Origin: Acidimicrobiaceae bacterium
GTDB taxonomy: Bacteria > Actinomycetota > Acidimicrobiia > Acidimicrobiales > Palsa-688
Direction of reading: 5' to 3'
Length of the DNA: 5,462 nucleotides
NCBI GenBank assembly: GCA_003156795.1
Contig: PMHU01000224.1
Span: 161-5,622 of the forward strand
Part shown: positions 5,023 through 5,462 of the stretch, piece by piece
Numbering within the stretch: the stretch's first letter is position 1
Layout of the letters: each line of letters begins with the position of its first letter
Made by a program: the position numbers and the translations under genes
Notes under the pieces: generated by a model
The model's database searches: none
Told to the model about the DNA's origin: nothing
Seen by the model: only the letters and a program-made list of their open reading frames with translations

Positions 5023-5462
5023 TCCGCTTCGCGCAGGTGACCTTCTGCTACCACGAGTCGGCGGCGCCGGTGCTCAACGCGGTCGACTTCGAAGTCCCCG
5101 AGGGAGAGCTGTGGGCCGTCGTCGGGCTGAGCGGCTCTGGTAAATCGACGCTGCTGCGCTCGGTCAACGGGTTGGTCCCGCACTTCAGCGGCGGCCATTT
5201 CTCCGGCGAGGTTCGCGTCGACGGGCGCAGCACTCGCGTCTTCAAACCGCGTGACCTGGCCGACGTGGTGGGGATGGTAGGCCAGTCGCCCGCCGCCGGC
5301 TTTGTCACCGACACCGTCGAGGACGAACTCGCCTACGTGATGGAGAACCTGGGCGTACCGCCGGCCGCGATGCGCAGACGGGTGGAGGACACCCTCGATC
5401 TGCTCGGGTTGCACGACCTGCGCACGCGGCCGCTTCGCGAGCTGTCGGGCGGCCAGCAGCAG
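5019..5462 (+). CDS. ECF transporter ATP-binding protein (EcfA/CbiO family), N-terminal part cut by window edge
   Basis: The first 148 residues are present. GTG 5019 overlaps the EcfT stop by 4 nt (GTGA). This ATPase energises the ECF importer. Visible ABC motifs are an aromatic A-loop FCYHES (9-14), Walker A GLSGSGKST (36-44), Q-loop VGQSP (87-91) followed by FVTDTVEDELAY (95-106), and the ABC signature LSGGQQQ (142-148) at the window end. NGLVPHFSGG (50-59), the DTVEDELAY block after the Q-loop and MENLGVPP (108-115) are typical of the EcfA/CbiO subgroup. Walker B, the H-loop and the C-terminal part lie outside. It could be a single-domain ATPase or a fused double ATPase as in many actinobacterial ECF systems; the window does not tell. 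The S component is expected after it. Confidence 0.92.
   Translation, partial: MIRFAQVTFCYHESAAPVLNAVDFEVPEGELWAVVGLSGSGKSTLLRSVNGLVPHFSGGHFSGEVRVDGRSTRVFKPRDLADVVGMVGQSPAAGFVTDTVEDELAYVMENLGVPPAAMRRRVEDTLDLLGLHDLRTRPLRELSGGQQQ

Noticed and set aside
4719..5414. Long - strand open frame of 231 codons opposite EcfT/EcfA
   Set aside because: It is the complement of clear ABC ATPase and EcfT coding sequence; typical high-GC shadow frame with no recognisable motif.

Overview
The window comes from a high-GC, Gram-positive-type bacterium, most likely an actinomycete. Reasons: G/C-ending codons dominate, GTG starts are common, both lipoproteins have typical actinobacterial signal peptides, and genes overlap by 4 bp at three junctions. 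The window holds two divergent nutrient-uptake loci separated by a regulatory stretch of about 670 bp. Three genes are complete on the + strand, one is complete on the - strand, and one gene is cut at each window edge.

Left part (1-1260, - strand): an iron-uptake operon reading out of the left edge. A palindrome-bearing promoter (about 1230-1260) precedes a small lipoprotein of unknown function (752-1138). This is translationally coupled (GTGA overlap) to a Fe(III)-binding lipoprotein of the FbpA type (755 to beyond position 1). All four protein iron ligands of Haemophilus/Neisseria FbpA can be placed in it. Permease and ATPase genes would be expected beyond the left edge.

Middle (1261-1813): no intact gene. 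On the - strand there is a frame-broken C-terminal relic of a DtxR/IdeR-family metal-dependent repressor (about 1324-1545). On the + strand there is a weak candidate promoter, then a cobalamin (B12) riboswitch (about 1587-1722), then an expression platform with a hairpin that can cover the ribosome binding site of the first + gene.

Right part (1814-5462, + strand): a B12-riboswitch-controlled operon of at least four genes. (1) A secreted alpha/alpha-barrel protein of the prenyltransferase/squalene-cyclase-repeat type without a visible cyclase catalytic motif. (2) A secreted, membrane-anchored protein with a DUF4430 (transcobalamin C-terminal-like) domain on a Thr/Pro-rich stalk. (3) An ECF-transporter T component (CbiQ/EcfT). 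(4) The start of an ECF ATPase.

Together the + genes look like a bacterial, split version of the intrinsic factor/transcobalamin architecture (alpha-barrel plus beta-domain), placed on the outside of the membrane to hand cobalamin or a related corrinoid to an ECF importer. The riboswitch, the ECF genes and the folds are read from sequence; the capture-and-handover role is inference. The substrate-specific S component is not in the window and is expected downstream.
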